A stretch of DNA of 64,000 nucleotides from CAVTWJ01 sp963849485 (GCA_963849485.1 CAWKIF010000088.1:1-64000); one strand, 5' to 3'; counted from the stretch's first letter, positions 9,085-18,454 are shown. Translations and numbers: made by a program. Notes: a model not told the origin generated them from the letters alone.

Positions 9085-10668
9085 ATGATCAAGATTCTCG
9101 TTACGGATCAGCTGTCGGAACAGGGCATGGAAGTCTTCACCCGGGAACAGGGTTTCCGGGTTGAGGAACACCTGAAAAAGACGCCCGAGCAGTTGAAGGC
9201 GATCCTTCCGGGCTTCCAGGCCTGGGTTATCCGCAGTGGCACCACCGTGACCGCCGACTTGATCCAAGCCGCGCCGGACCTGAAGATCATCGGCCGCGCG
9301 GGCGTCGGGGTCGATAACGTCGACATCGAGGCCGCCACCAAGCGGGGAATCATCGTGATGAACACCCCGGACGGCAACACCATTTCCACCGCCGAGCATA
9401 CTGTGGCCATGCTCATGAGCATGGCCCGCATGATCCCCCAGGCCATGCAATCCATGCGGGAAGAAAAGTGGGAGCGCACCAAGTTCACAGGCTGCGAACT
9501 CAACGAGAAGATTTTGGGCGTCGTGGGCATGGGCCGTATCGGCACCAACGTGGCCCGCAAGGCCAAGGGCTTAGGGATGCAGATCATCGGTTTTGACCCC
9601 TACCTCGACCCGGCCCGGGCGCAGGGCCATGAGTTTGAGATCGTGACCTTGGATGACCTTATTAAGAGGTCCGATTTCATCACGGTGCACACCCCCCTCA
9701 CCAAGGAAACCAAGGGCCTGTTCGGTGCCGCCCAGATCGCCAAGATGAAGAAGGGTGTGAGGCTGGTCAACTGCGCCCGGGGCGGTATTTACGACGAGAA
9801 AGCCCTTTATGACGGCCTGGTCAGCGGCCAGGTGGCGGGTGCCGCCCTGGACGTGTTCGAGCAAGAACCCCCTTTTGGCAACCCCCTTCTCACCCTGGAT
9901 AACGTGGTGTTTGTGCCCCATTTGGGGGCGGCCACGCAGGAAGCCCAGGTCAATGTGGCGGTAGTGGTGGCCGAGCAAATGGTGGAAGCCTTGAAGGGTG
10001 GGCGGGTTCGTAACGCCATCAACATGCCTTCCCTCGACCCGAAGATACTGGAAGAGTTGAAGCCCTTTTTGGATTTGATGGAAAAGATCGGTTCTTTCCA
10101 TGCCCAGTTGGCCGAATCCTATATCCGTAATATCGAGATCGAATACAACGGTGAAGTCACCAAGCACAACATGAAGCCCCTGACCCTCAGCCTGGTCAAG
10201 GGCATCCTGGACAAGGGGTTACAGGGGGGCGTCAATTACGTGAACGCCCTGGTAATCGCCAAGGAGAAGGGATTCCAAATCTCCGAGACGGCCAATGAAA
10301 CGGCGAAGGATTATTCCTCCCTGATTACCGTGACCGTCAAGAACGAGAAGGGGAGCCATTCCATTTCGGGTACCGTTTTGGGCAAGACCGAGACCCGCAT
10401 CGTGAATTTGGACGGGAACAGCACCGATTTCACCCCGACCGGCAATATGATCTGGATGGCCCACCAGGATAAACCGGGTATCGTTGGGAAATTGGGGACC
10501 ATTTTGGGCAACAACAACGTCAATATAGCGGGGCTTTATGTGGGCCGTCGGGAAGTGGGCGGCAAGGCCGTGGCCATGGTGAACGTTGACCATGAAGTCT
10601 CGGAAAAGGTGCTGACCGAGTTAAAGGGCATCCCCCACATCCAAGACTTACGTTTCGTAAGCCTTTAA
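9085..10668 (+). CDS. serA: D-3-phosphoglycerate dehydrogenase
   Basis: First enzyme of serine biosynthesis, oxidising 3-phosphoglycerate with NAD. 527 residues, the long form with substrate domain, Rossmann domain, intervening (ASB) domain and C-terminal ACT domain. GVGVDNVDIEAA and VGMGRIGTNVA bind substrate and NAD; NCARGGIYDE, DVFEQEPP and FVPHLGAAT hold the catalytic Arg, Glu and His. The ACT part begins near IWMAHQDKPGIVGKLGTIL and may sense serine. ATG at 9085 follows AAGGGGAG. It follows the class V aminotransferase, with a repeat between them. Confidence 0.96.
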   Translation: MIKILVTDQLSEQGMEVFTREQGFRVEEHLKKTPEQLKAILPGFQAWVIRSGTTVTADLIQAAPDLKIIGRAGVGVDNVDIEAATKRGIIVMNTPDGNTISTAEHTVAMLMSMARMIPQAMQSMREEKWERTKFTGCELNEKILGVVGMGRIGTNVARKAKGLGMQIIGFDPYLDPARAQGHEFEIVTLDDLIKRSDFITVHTPLTKETKGLFGAAQIAKMKKGVRLVNCARGGIYDEKALYDGLVSGQVAGAALDVFEQEPPFGNPLLTLDNVVFVPHLGAATQEAQVNVAVVVAEQMVEALKGGRVRNAINMPSLDPKILEELKPFLDLMEKIGSFHAQLAESYIRNIEIEYNGEVTKHNMKPLTLSLVKGILDKGLQGGVNYVNALVIAKEKGFQISETANETAKDYSSLITVTVKNEKGSHSISGTVLGKTETRIVNLDGNSTDFTPTGNMIWMAHQDKPGIVGKLGTILGNNNVNIAGLYVGRREVGGKAVAMVNVDHEVSEKVLTELKGIPHIQDLRFVSL

Positions 10669-10682
10669 TCTCCGCCGATTTC

Positions 10683-10711
10683 TTGACAGGGGCGGGGAGG
10701 AAAGATACCTT
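10683..10711 (+). promoter_or_regulatory. Sigma-70-type promoter of the DUF5683-like gene, apparently leaderless
   Basis: TTGACA at 10683-10688, a 17-base spacer, then TACCTT at 10706-10711. The ATG at 10719 is only seven bases after the -10 box, about where transcription would begin, so the mRNA may lack a leader. A GGGGAGG inside the spacer would then not be transcribed. Confidence 0.55.
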
Positions 10712-10718
10712 AGACACC

Positions 10719-11321
10719 ATGAATTCACGCTATTTGCTTTGTCTTTTTCTGCTTCTTTTCCCGGGCCGCTTGCTATGGGCAAGCCCCAATTTTTGGGGAA
10801 ATGCCACGGCAACACCGACGGTTCCCTTTGAGGAACAAAAGGAAATATCTCCGGCGGTTCTGGTGGCGACCGCGACCCCCGTTGTGATCAAGCCCGTGAC
10901 CTTCCCGACCCCCACCGCCACCCCCTTGGACGGGTTAAAACCGAAGGACGCCACTACCGCGGCCATCTTTTCAACGATTATTCCCGGTTCGGGTCAGGTT
11001 TATGACGGCGACGCCTTGCGCGGCTTGGTCTTCGCCACCCTTTTTGGGGTGGGGCTCTGGCAAACGATCGATAATTTATCCCTGGTGAACGGAAATAACA
11101 GCGCCGCGAATGGCGCGGGGTCCGTGCCCGGCAATAACGGCAACTCCGTGGTGAAAAACGAGGACGCGGGCGAGTTGATCGGTTTGGCCACCTTGGCCGT
11201 CTATGGATTCGGCATCCAGGACGCGGCCAATGGCGCCAACGATTACAACCGCCGTAACAATCTTTCCTTGACCTTCCAAATCAAACCCAGGGGCGGAGCC
11301 CAACTGGCCCTGCGCTTCTGA
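10719..11321 (+). CDS. DUF5683-like envelope protein
   Basis: About 200 residues. MNSRYLLCLFLLLFPGRLLW is a signal peptide. A Thr/Pro-rich stretch (TPTATPLDG) leads into TIIPGSGQVYDGDALRGLVF, the Pro-Gly-x-Gly-Gln-x-Tyr signature of DUF5683-type proteins, with a hydrophobic segment after it. A Gly/Asn-rich loop separates it from a second hydrophobic segment, GLATLAVYGFGIQDAANGAN. The end, LTFQIKPRGGAQLALRF, resembles a final outer-membrane strand. Its stop is eight bases before the next gene, another envelope protein, so they are probably co-transcribed. Function unknown. Confidence 0.6.
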   Translation: MNSRYLLCLFLLLFPGRLLWASPNFWGNATATPTVPFEEQKEISPAVLVATATPVVIKPVTFPTPTATPLDGLKPKDATTAAIFSTIIPGSGQVYDGDALRGLVFATLFGVGLWQTIDNLSLVNGNNSAANGAGSVPGNNGNSVVKNEDAGELIGLATLAVYGFGIQDAANGANDYNRRNNLSLTFQIKPRGGAQLALRF

Positions 11322-11328
11322 TTTACCC

Positions 11329-12361
11329 TTGAAGACGCAAAGATGGGTTCCGGCGTTTAAAGGGTTCTTGCTGATCCGGTTTCTTTTGATCCTTCTCCTT
11401 CCTTGGGTTTGTCCCCGCCCGTCGTCAGCGGTGGATCTGGACATGTTCCCTTTGCCTGAAGTCTCCCGGGACGAATCCTCCATCTACTTTTTCCGTGAAG
11501 AGAGGCCCAGCTTTTATTGGGTTAACACCGGCGTCCCGGACAGTTTTTTCACCCCCGTCAGCCAGATTTCCCTTGTTCCCACGGTCTATTCCATCCGGAC
11601 CATTGAATATGGTTTGAGAGTGCACGGTTGGGTTACGGATCAAATCAACCTCAAGGTGACCTTTCCCTTCGAGGGAAATGCCGTGGAGGATACGGGGGTG
11701 AGCGGGGGGGTCACCGTCCCACCGACAACCCATAGCGAAGAAAAGTTTGGGGATATTGAATTGGCCGCGACTTATTTGTTCCTGGGCCAAAGGGAAAAAG
11801 GGAATTACATGGGCGTGGACGGCTGGTACCGCCTGGCGACGGGGTCCAATTCTTTTTATGAGGTATATCCCATGTTAGGCACCAGTAAGGGCGCTGCACG
11901 GAAAGCGCTGGGGCTGGTCATGGACGAAGAAGCGTATGGATTTTCATTTTTTCAAAGTATACACTATGAGAATACTGATCCCGTTTATCTGACGAGCGGC
12001 TCCTATTTGGGCGCGGGAACTTTCCAATGGCCGGATAACTGGTTTTTCTCGGCCAAGATCAGCTACCAGCTTTATCAAAAGGGCCCAGCGAAAGGTCGTT
12101 TTCTACTGGCTCGCGAGAAGCCGGTTCAGCGGCTTGATGACTTTCAACGGCCAGGTATTAACCTATGGGAACGAAACGGACGAACTGGGCTACCATAAGA
12201 CGACCGATCAGTTGACCTCCTCCACCTTCGGGCTGGACGTCCAAGTGGACCGTGACTTTTCGGCCGACGGGCAGTTGATTTATTATCCTTGGTATCTCGG
12301 GGGTTCCCGCCCGGATCAAGGCGTGATGTTTAACCTGGATCTGGAATTTAGGCCCTTTTGA
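11329..12361 (+). pseudogene. Outer-membrane beta-barrel protein, one frameshift
   Basis: A signal peptide (RFLLILLLPWVCPRPSSA) is followed by alternating aromatic/polar strands such as YGLRVHGWVTDQINLKVTFP and IELAATYLFLGQ, typical of a beta-barrel of roughly 340 residues. Near 12080-12090 the frame shifts: the other frame continues KVVFYWLA..FNGQVLTYGN and ends FNLDLEFRPF, with terminal aromatic Phe as in outer-membrane proteins. The span implies one extra base. TTG start at 11329. No precise family; DUF3187-like barrels are comparable. The break is probably a sequence error. Confidence 0.6.
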
Positions 12362-12384
12362 GCCTGGAGTGAAGGAGTTCGGCG

Positions 12385-12756
12385 ATGCCTGATGCGAACA
12401 TGTTCATGGAAAAAAGGGTTCATCCCCGCGTTTCCGTGAAGATTCCCGTGAAGTACCGGGTGATCGAGGACCAAAAGGAAATCGAAACCGTTTTCGAGCG
12501 TAAAAAGCGCGAACAAACCAGCCAAACCATGGATGTGAGTTTGGGCGGTTTGTACCTGGTCACCGAACAGTTAATGAACGTGGGCAGCATCCTGCGGCTG
12601 GATATCTCAATCCCCAATCAATCGCATATGGTTTCAGCTTTCGCCGAGGTGGTTTGGTCCAACGAAACGGGAGGGGGCCTTCATTTCCTGGCCATGAAGG
12701 AAGAAGACGTCGACTCCCTGAAAAATTACCTCAGCCAATCGGAAACGGGAAAATAA
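12385..12756 (+). CDS. PilZ-domain c-di-GMP-binding protein
   Basis: 123 residues, a single PilZ domain. The c-di-GMP motif is present: KRVHPRVSVKIPVKY supplies RxxxR, and MDVSLGGLYL supplies the DxSxxG element. ATG at 12385 is preceded by AAGGAG. The stop is just eight bases before the MCP-like gene, so both are likely in one transcript. An effector for motility or surface attachment is inferred; no direct partner is visible. Confidence 0.85.
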   Translation: MPDANMFMEKRVHPRVSVKIPVKYRVIEDQKEIETVFERKKREQTSQTMDVSLGGLYLVTEQLMNVGSILRLDISIPNQSHMVSAFAEVVWSNETGGGLHFLAMKEEDVDSLKNYLSQSETGK

Positions 12757-12764
12757 ACAACATT

Positions 12765-13961
12765 ATGAAAAGAAGCTTCCTGTTTTTCCCCCTCTGGTAT
12801 CTTTGGTTTTTATTAGGAGGGGTCATGGGGGCTTTCCCCACCTGGCTGAATCCCTGGCTCATGATCCCCCTGGCAAGTTTGGCGGTATGGTTTTTAGGCG
12901 CGGGCGCTTACGCCCTGGGGCTTAAAAACGGGTTTACCCAGTTCCAGCAGGCCCTCCAATCCCAAGGGCCATCCGCGGCGCTCACCGGCCTCTTGAAAAC
13001 CTCCTCCCAAGCCCCCCGGCCCCTGGAGGCATTCTCCCAAGGGCTCGTGGAGTGGGAGAAAAAAATCACGGCCCTTCCGGTGAAGGAAACCGGTTCGGAC
13101 AGCCTCGCTTTCAGCCTGCCCCTCCTTGAAAATCTTGAAAAACTGGTCCGGGAACAAGAGCAGGCCATCCAGTCCTTTTACGCCTTCAAGGACGTGATCC
13201 GGGACTGGTCCTCGACGATTGAAAAGGCCAGCCGGATCAATCGGTCCCTCCTTCAATTGAACGAGATTATTGTCAGCGACAGCCGGAAAGTCGCCCAGGA
13301 CACCGACGCCGCCGCTCATTCGGCGACGGATGGGATCAAAACCGTCGGCAAGGAAATCAAGGCCATGACGGAAATCAAGGCCACGATCGGCTCTTCCGCC
13401 GAGGTGATCCAACAGCTCAATTTGTCCTCGGAGCAAATCGGCGATTTCCTGGCGACCATCACCTCCATCGCCCGCAAAACGAACCTTTTGGCCCTCAACG
13501 CCGGCATCGAGGCGGCCCGGGCGGGGGAACAGGGGTCGGGCTTCGCGGTGGTGGCCGGTGAAATCAAGGTCCTGGCGGAGGCTTCCGCGAAGGCGGCGGC
13601 GGACGTCAAGCACCTGGTGGACGACATCCGCAATAAAACGACCAACGCGATCTCCCTCATCAATACCACGGGTAAAATCGAGGAGAACGTCAATGTGGTC
13701 TACAGCGCCGGGGACGTTTTCATGAACATCGTGAAATCCATCCGCAAGGCGGGGGGATTGCTGGGGGAAATCTCTAAGGCCTTGGATGACCAAAGAAATG
13801 ACAATGAGTTACTCGTGCAACTGCTGGATAAAATCAACACCGCGGGGGGGCAGGTTCAGGACAAGTTCGAGTTGGCCCAGCACAGCCTGGACCAGGTGCA
13901 AAAATTATCTCAAAAAATACGTTCTCAAATCAGCGAGACCCGGGAGGCTTCCTCCCTTTAG
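12765..13961 (+). CDS. Methyl-accepting chemotaxis protein without periplasmic sensor
   Basis: About 398 residues. Two adjacent membrane helices near the N-terminus (LFFPLWYLWFLLGGVMGA and WLMIPLASLAVWFLGAGAYA) leave almost no periplasmic loop. The rest is a long coiled-coil signalling domain whose hairpin tip is clear: ARKTNLLALNAGIEAARAGE then GSGFAVVAGEIKVLAEAS, the CheA/CheW contact region. ATG at 12765 is chosen because the longer frame from 12654 overlaps the PilZ gene. It probably senses a membrane or cytoplasmic signal. Coupled to the PilZ gene upstream. Confidence 0.85.
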   Translation: MKRSFLFFPLWYLWFLLGGVMGAFPTWLNPWLMIPLASLAVWFLGAGAYALGLKNGFTQFQQALQSQGPSAALTGLLKTSSQAPRPLEAFSQGLVEWEKKITALPVKETGSDSLAFSLPLLENLEKLVREQEQAIQSFYAFKDVIRDWSSTIEKASRINRSLLQLNEIIVSDSRKVAQDTDAAAHSATDGIKTVGKEIKAMTEIKATIGSSAEVIQQLNLSSEQIGDFLATITSIARKTNLLALNAGIEAARAGEQGSGFAVVAGEIKVLAEASAKAAADVKHLVDDIRNKTTNAISLINTTGKIEENVNVVYSAGDVFMNIVKSIRKAGGLLGEISKALDDQRNDNELLVQLLDKINTAGGQVQDKFELAQHSLDQVQKLSQKIRSQISETREASSL

Positions 13962-13972
13962 CCCGGTTTAGG

Positions 13973-14001
13973 TTGACAGGCTGAAAGGCTGGGAGTTAAA
14001 T
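13973..14001 (+). promoter_or_regulatory. Sigma-70-type promoter of the TPR/zinc-ribbon gene
   Basis: TTGACA at 13973-13978 and TTAAAT at 13996-14001 with a 17-base spacer, 76 bases before the ATG at 14078. GAGG lies near the start codon. Confidence 0.5.
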
Positions 14002-14077
14002 TGAAACGGTTTTAGGCCGTCTGATTTCCAGGACGAGCCCGTCTTGTCGCAAATTCCACCCTCGAAGAGGTTAGTTC

Positions 14078-15088
14078 ATGATTAAGTGTCCGGCCTGCGG
14101 AGCTGAAAATCCCGAAGGCACGAAAATATGTGTCAAGTGCGGTACCGAACTCCCAAAGACCGAAAAAGACAAGAAAAAGACGGCGGCTCCGGCGGAGACG
14201 GCCAAAGGCGGCTCCTTCCGTTTGAGCGACCTCTTTCGGGATATGGTGGATGTCCTTTTCCTTTTGGCGATCATCGCCCTCATCGGCTTTTATTTCATTG
14301 AAGAGGCGGACCATTGGAGGCTGGCCTGGCCCCCGCGTTTCACCGAGACCGAGGAGGCCCGCATCGTCTCCAACCCCATCCTGGGACAGCCCGCCCCGAC
14401 CCCGGCGCCCACCCGCCACACCCATCACCGCACCCCGACGGCGGTGGCTGCTGCCAAGCCCGCACCCCCTGCCCCCCCCGTACCGGTGGCCAGTGAGGAA
14501 AACCCCGAGGTCCAATTCGGCAACGCCGAAACCTTCTACCATAAGGGCAAGGTCCAGTATGACCAGAAGAACTACCGGGCTTCCTATAATTTCCTCAAGC
14601 AGGCCCTCAAGGTGGACCCTACCTATTCTATGGCCTATTTCGCGATGGGTTACCTCTACCACCACTTTTCCATGGATGACGCGGCGGTTCGGATGTACGA
14701 GATGTCCCTTCGGTTCAACCCGAACCATGTGGATTCCATCAACAACCTGGCGAAAATGTACCAGGACGCCGGGAATTACGACGACGCTTTGGGCCTGTAC
14801 CAGCAAGCCGTCAACCTGGATCCCTCCAACGCCGATTACCAGTTCAACTTGGGGGATCTCTACCTGGATAAGAACCAAAACGAGGACGCCCTCCAGGCTT
14901 TTCAGAAGGCCTCCACTCTCAACCCCCAGAGCGCTGATATCTACACGGATATGGCCCTCACTTGCGAACGTTTAGGGCGCAAACAGGACGCGGAGGACGC
15001 CTGGAATAAGGTATTGCAGTATTCCAGCCAGACGGATTATATCCAGCAGGCCAAACAGCATCTTTCCTACCTCCAAGCGCAGAGCTAA
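14078..15088 (+). CDS. Zinc-ribbon, single-membrane-helix TPR protein
   Basis: 336 residues in three parts. A zinc ribbon at residues 1-24 (MIKCPACGAENPEGTKICVK, two CxxC pairs). A membrane helix near residues 58-75 (MVDVLFLLAIIALIGFYFI). Then a Pro/Thr/His-rich linker and five or so TPR repeats from residue ~140 (e.g. YDQKNYRASYNFLKQALKVD). The ribbon is predicted to be cytoplasmic and the TPRs external. A scaffold for an envelope complex is inferred. It is followed by a strong bidirectional terminator. Confidence 0.75.
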   Translation: MIKCPACGAENPEGTKICVKCGTELPKTEKDKKKTAAPAETAKGGSFRLSDLFRDMVDVLFLLAIIALIGFYFIEEADHWRLAWPPRFTETEEARIVSNPILGQPAPTPAPTRHTHHRTPTAVAAAKPAPPAPPVPVASEENPEVQFGNAETFYHKGKVQYDQKNYRASYNFLKQALKVDPTYSMAYFAMGYLYHHFSMDDAAVRMYEMSLRFNPNHVDSINNLAKMYQDAGNYDDALGLYQQAVNLDPSNADYQFNLGDLYLDKNQNEDALQAFQKASTLNPQSADIYTDMALTCERLGRKQDAEDAWNKVLQYSSQTDYIQQAKQHLSYLQAQS

Positions 15089-15102
15089 GACGGAAATAAA
15101 AA

Positions 15103-15139
15103 AAGCCGCCCTTCTTCAAGGGCGGCTTTTTTTTTATTT
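15103..15139. terminator. Bidirectional intrinsic terminator
   Basis: A perfect 11-bp stem (AAGCCGCCCTT / AAGGGCGGCTT) with loop CTTC, flanked by an A run on the left and nine T on the right, so it can stop both the TPR gene (plus) and the GT2 operon (minus). Confidence 0.93.
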
Positions 15140-15154
15140 CGGCCGGGAGCGGGT

Positions 15155-15850
15155 TTATTTCAGGCGGTTGTAGAGTCGGAAGAGTTCCTGGAAGGCCTTG
15201 ATGATCACCGAGAGTTTGGCCCCGGTCTGGGTCCCCGCTGTGCGGGGGTAATGGGTCACCCCCACCTCCACGAACCTGAATTTTTCCTTGTGGGACCGGG
15301 CCAATAGCTCGGTGGAAACCATGGCCCCGCCCGCGGTCAATTCGACCTTGTCGATCACTTTTCGCTTCATCAGTTTAAAGGCGCAATCCACGTCCCGCAC
15401 CTTGAAACCGAAGAGAAGTTTTACCAGCGACCCCCACATGAAGGCGTTCAGTTTGCGCAGGGCCGGGTCCTGACGGTTCTTGCGGAAGCCCAGGATCAAA
15501 TCACCCTCGTCGATTTTCTCAATCAAAAGGGTGATTTCCCGCAGGTCGAATTGAAGATCCCCGTCCGTGAAAAATACATAGTCGTACCGGGAGGCCTTGT
15601 ATCCTGAGATGACCGCTCCCCCGTATCCCTTGTTTTTCTCGTGGTGCACCGGGCGCACATGGGGATCCTCCGCGGCCAGACGGTTGATGATTTCGCCGGT
15701 CTTGTCCTTGCTTCCGTCGTTGACGGGAATAATCTCCCACTGCTCCGCGACCTCGGGCAATATCCCCTGGGCTTGGCGGATCATCTTCTCGACATTGGCT
15801 TCCTCGTTGTAGCAGGGGAAAAAAATGGAGAGGGAAGAAAGCTTAGGCAT
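15155..15850 (-). CDS. Family 2 glycosyltransferase (dolichyl/polyprenyl-phosphate sugar synthase type)
   Basis: 231 residues. GT-A fold with SIFFPCYNEEANVEKMI at the start, IIPVNDGSKDKT binding the nucleotide, and the metal motif FFTDGDLQFD. Resembles polyprenyl-phosphate mannosyl/glucosyltransferases lacking the C-terminal membrane helices. ATG at 15850 follows AAGGAGC. It is the last gene of a minus-strand set with a flippase-like membrane protein and an FAD oxidoreductase, suggesting synthesis and handling of a lipid-linked sugar. The sugar donor is unknown. Confidence 0.85.
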   Translation of the reverse strand: MPKLSSLSIFFPCYNEEANVEKMIRQAQGILPEVAEQWEIIPVNDGSKDKTGEIINRLAAEDPHVRPVHHEKNKGYGGAVISGYKASRYDYVFFTDGDLQFDLREITLLIEKIDEGDLILGFRKNRQDPALRKLNAFMWGSLVKLLFGFKVRDVDCAFKLMKRKVIDKVELTAGGAMVSTELLARSHKEKFRFVEVGVTHYPRTAGTQTGAKLSVIIKAFQELFRLYNRLK

Positions 15851-15922
15851 GACGGCTCCTTAAGGTTTAAATTCCGGAAAGTTTACCACGGGGCGGTGAA
15901 CCCCCGCGACAAATAGCGATTT

Positions 15923-17239
15923 TCATTCCTTGAAAACGGGGATTTCAACCCCCTCATCCACCAGCCGGGCGGCCTTGTTTCCCACATCCACGGCGAAATT
16001 GGTGCCCCGGTCCTCGGGATAGACCAGGGCCATGTTGGCCAGGATGAGATGGCGGATGGGCGTCTCATAGCCGGGTTTGACCTCGCTGTAATGGAGCGGA
16101 ACCACTGGCTGGGCGTAAAGGTCCTGGAAAAGATGGACTTCCTCGACCACTTGGGGGTCGAACCCGGGTTTGATGGACTGCAGGTGGGGAAGCAGTTCGG
16201 CGAAGATATCTTCCTTTTTCATTTTGAAATACTTGTGATCCTGGGGAAGGTAATTGGCGACGTACATGAGGTGCTTTCCCTGGTACCAGTCGAGGGGTGC
16301 GAAATTGGTATGCTCGATCAGGGCCAGGATCGGGTTGTCCGAATCCCCGATGTTGATCCAGTACATGTCGCTGAACTTTTCTTTCATGACCAATATCAGG
16401 CACTGGGCCCCCAGAAAATCCAACTGGGTGAGGCGTTTGACATAATCCGGAGGAAGTCCAGGGCAGGTTTTCAGGAAAATGGGGGTGGCGGCCCCGAAAA
16501 TCAACCGATCGAAGGGTTTCACCCCTTCCTGGGTTTCCAAGGCCTTGAATTCATTGTTTTCAGTCAGGATCTTTTGGATGGGGTGGTTGAGATGAATCTT
16601 CACCCCCGCATGACGGGCTCCCTCGGCCAGGGCCTGGTGGAAAACCTCGAATCCTCCTTTGAAATAGCCCAGGGTTTCCTTGGCACCCTTGCGGGAGGAA
16701 AATCGGGTGTGCACCCGGGCCCAGAACCAGGCCATGGCCACCTTGTCGAAATAGCGGTCAAATTTTCCCCTCAAAAGAGGTTCCCAAATGATCTTCATGA
16801 CCGCGGGGCCGGTATGTTTTTTCAGCCATTCATAGGCCGTGATGGACTCGAAAACTTTCCAGTCGTTTTTGAGCCCCAGGTAGAGCCCTTGGAACCCGAA
16901 CCAGATTCTTTCCCAGACGGGGAGAACGGGTAGCTTCAGGATTTGCGAGGGAGTGCCGAAGGGATAGAGTTTGCCTTGATAGGAAAGGCCCATTTGACTG
17001 GGAAGCCAGTGGAGGCTCTCCTGAACACCCAGTTCCTGGACCAGGCCCCGGATATAGTGGTCGCTGGTAAAGATGTGATGGTAATACTTTTCAAGGGTGG
17101 TTCCCGCGATGGGAAATCCGGCGGCCAGCCCTCCCACATAGCTGGAGGCCTCATAAACGTCGACTTCGTGGCCCTTTTTGGCCAAGCGGTAGGCGGCGGT
17201 CAAACCCGCGACCCCAGCGCCGACGATTCCAATTTTCAT
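15923..17239 (-). CDS. FAD-dependent oxidoreductase (amine oxidase / protoporphyrinogen oxidase-like)
   Basis: 438 residues. The FAD dinucleotide motif is at the very start (MKIGIVGAGVAGLTAAYRLA with Glu in DVYEASSYVGG). The C-terminal FAD contact, LILANMALVYPEDRGTN, replaces the usual GD motif of the amine-oxidase group. Related proteins occur in polysaccharide and lipid clusters, where they resemble UDP-galactopyranose mutase or desaturases. ATG at 17239 follows AAAGGATA and lies three bases after the membrane-protein gene. A role on a lipid-linked or carotenoid-like substrate is inferred. Confidence 0.75.
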   Translation of the reverse strand: MKIGIVGAGVAGLTAAYRLAKKGHEVDVYEASSYVGGLAAGFPIAGTTLEKYYHHIFTSDHYIRGLVQELGVQESLHWLPSQMGLSYQGKLYPFGTPSQILKLPVLPVWERIWFGFQGLYLGLKNDWKVFESITAYEWLKKHTGPAVMKIIWEPLLRGKFDRYFDKVAMAWFWARVHTRFSSRKGAKETLGYFKGGFEVFHQALAEGARHAGVKIHLNHPIQKILTENNEFKALETQEGVKPFDRLIFGAATPIFLKTCPGLPPDYVKRLTQLDFLGAQCLILVMKEKFSDMYWINIGDSDNPILALIEHTNFAPLDWYQGKHLMYVANYLPQDHKYFKMKKEDIFAELLPHLQSIKPGFDPQVVEEVHLFQDLYAQPVVPLHYSEVKPGYETPIRHLILANMALVYPEDRGTNFAVDVGNKAARLVDEGVEIPVFKE

Positions 17240-17242
17240 AAT

Positions 17243-18274
17243 TTATCCTTTAGCTGATTTTTCTTCATCACGGCTTTTTTCAAGTTTTTTCAGGCTGAGG
17301 TGCTCCTGCCCCATGTAATAAAGTCCCAGGATATTGATGGGCAACCAGACAACCAGGATATGAACGATCAGAATAAACCCGAGGGCCGTTTCTTTGGGGA
17401 TTCCCAAGGGCGCCAAGAGAACCACCCCCACGAACTCGAAGAGGCCGAACCCGCCGGGAGCGTTGGGGATCAGGATCGCGATATTGGCGATGGCCATGAG
17501 CAGGGCGGCCATGGAGAAAGTCAGGGAGGAAAGGGAGGCTCCCATCCCCAAGGCGATGAGGTAATAACTGGTAAACTCGCAAGTCCAGGCGGCCAGGGAA
17601 GCCAAGAGAACCAGCAGGGATTCCTTGGCGTTTTGAAGTATTTTAAGGCCGTCAAAAAAAGTATGGATGATCCCGTCTAAGGGCACCTGGATTTTCGACG
17701 GCAGTAACCGAGTGAATAGGCTAATGAAGCTCACTGCCTTTTCCCTCAGTCCAAGCATTAAAAACAGGACGAGAAGAGCGATCCCGAAAAAATAAGGGCA
17801 TTTGTGGATGGCGGATTGGAGTCGGGGGTCCAGGTTTTCGGCTTGGATGGGCAAATGGCCGAAAGTGAGCGCGGCCCAAAGGATGATGAGCATGGTCACC
17901 CCGTCAAAAATACGCTCCACCACGATGGTGGCCAGCGAGGCGCTCCGGCTGATGTTTTCCTTGCTTCCGTTCAAATAGGCCCTAACGAATTCCCCCGCCC
18001 TTGCGGGGAGGAGGTTGTTGGACATGAAACCGATCACCAGGGTGGGGAAAAGGTTCCGGTAGGTGCATTTCTTGATAGGGGAAAGGAGGATGACCCAGCG
18101 GAAACCGCGGATGACGTACCCCAACAAATAAACCGCCAGGGCGGGAAGAAGCCAAATCGCGTGGAATTGGGCAAAAGCTTGGCCGAGTTTTCCCCAATCG
18201 ATATTGCGCAAGAGTAAAAAAAACATTACGGCCATGAAGCCGAAACCGAACCAAACCATCTTTTTGGAGATCAT
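17243..18274 (-). CDS. Lysylphosphatidylglycerol synthase-type transmembrane (UPF0104) protein
   Basis: About 343 residues, six to eight membrane helices, matching the LPG_synthase_TM/UPF0104 family. Signatures: GYVIRGFRWVILLSPI, NLLPARAGEFVRAYL and SASLATIVVERIFDG, then IPNAPGGFGLFEFVGV near the end, all typical of the flippase-like part of MprF. No aminoacyl-transferase domain follows. The start at 18274 (MISKKMVWFG) is preferred; the longer frame to 18520 runs over the promoter region of the opposite gene. In this operon it may move a lipid or lipid-sugar across the inner membrane. Confidence 0.82.
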   Translation of the reverse strand: MISKKMVWFGFGFMAVMFFLLLRNIDWGKLGQAFAQFHAIWLLPALAVYLLGYVIRGFRWVILLSPIKKCTYRNLFPTLVIGFMSNNLLPARAGEFVRAYLNGSKENISRSASLATIVVERIFDGVTMLIILWAALTFGHLPIQAENLDPRLQSAIHKCPYFFGIALLVLFLMLGLREKAVSFISLFTRLLPSKIQVPLDGIIHTFFDGLKILQNAKESLLVLLASLAAWTCEFTSYYLIALGMGASLSSLTFSMAALLMAIANIAILIPNAPGGFGLFEFVGVVLLAPLGIPKETALGFILIVHILVVWLPINILGLYYMGQEHLSLKKLEKSRDEEKSAKG

Positions 18275-18454
18275 ACCGACCTTTCTTAAACCGCTTCCGC
18301 CTGAGAGACTTTTGGGAAAAGGCGGGAGTATTTTGCCGAAATACAGGGCAAATTGAAATGATTTTAGAGACAGAAGCGCTCTGGGATGAAATAGAAAGAT
18401 GGTGGGGTTTCCCCTGGGGAAGTAAAATGAAAACCCTATTCCCCTGGAGGTTTT

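Noticed and set aside
12654..12764. Extended N-terminus of the MCP-like protein
   Set aside because: It lies inside the PilZ gene and lacks a ribosome site; the ATG at 12765 begins directly with the membrane helix.
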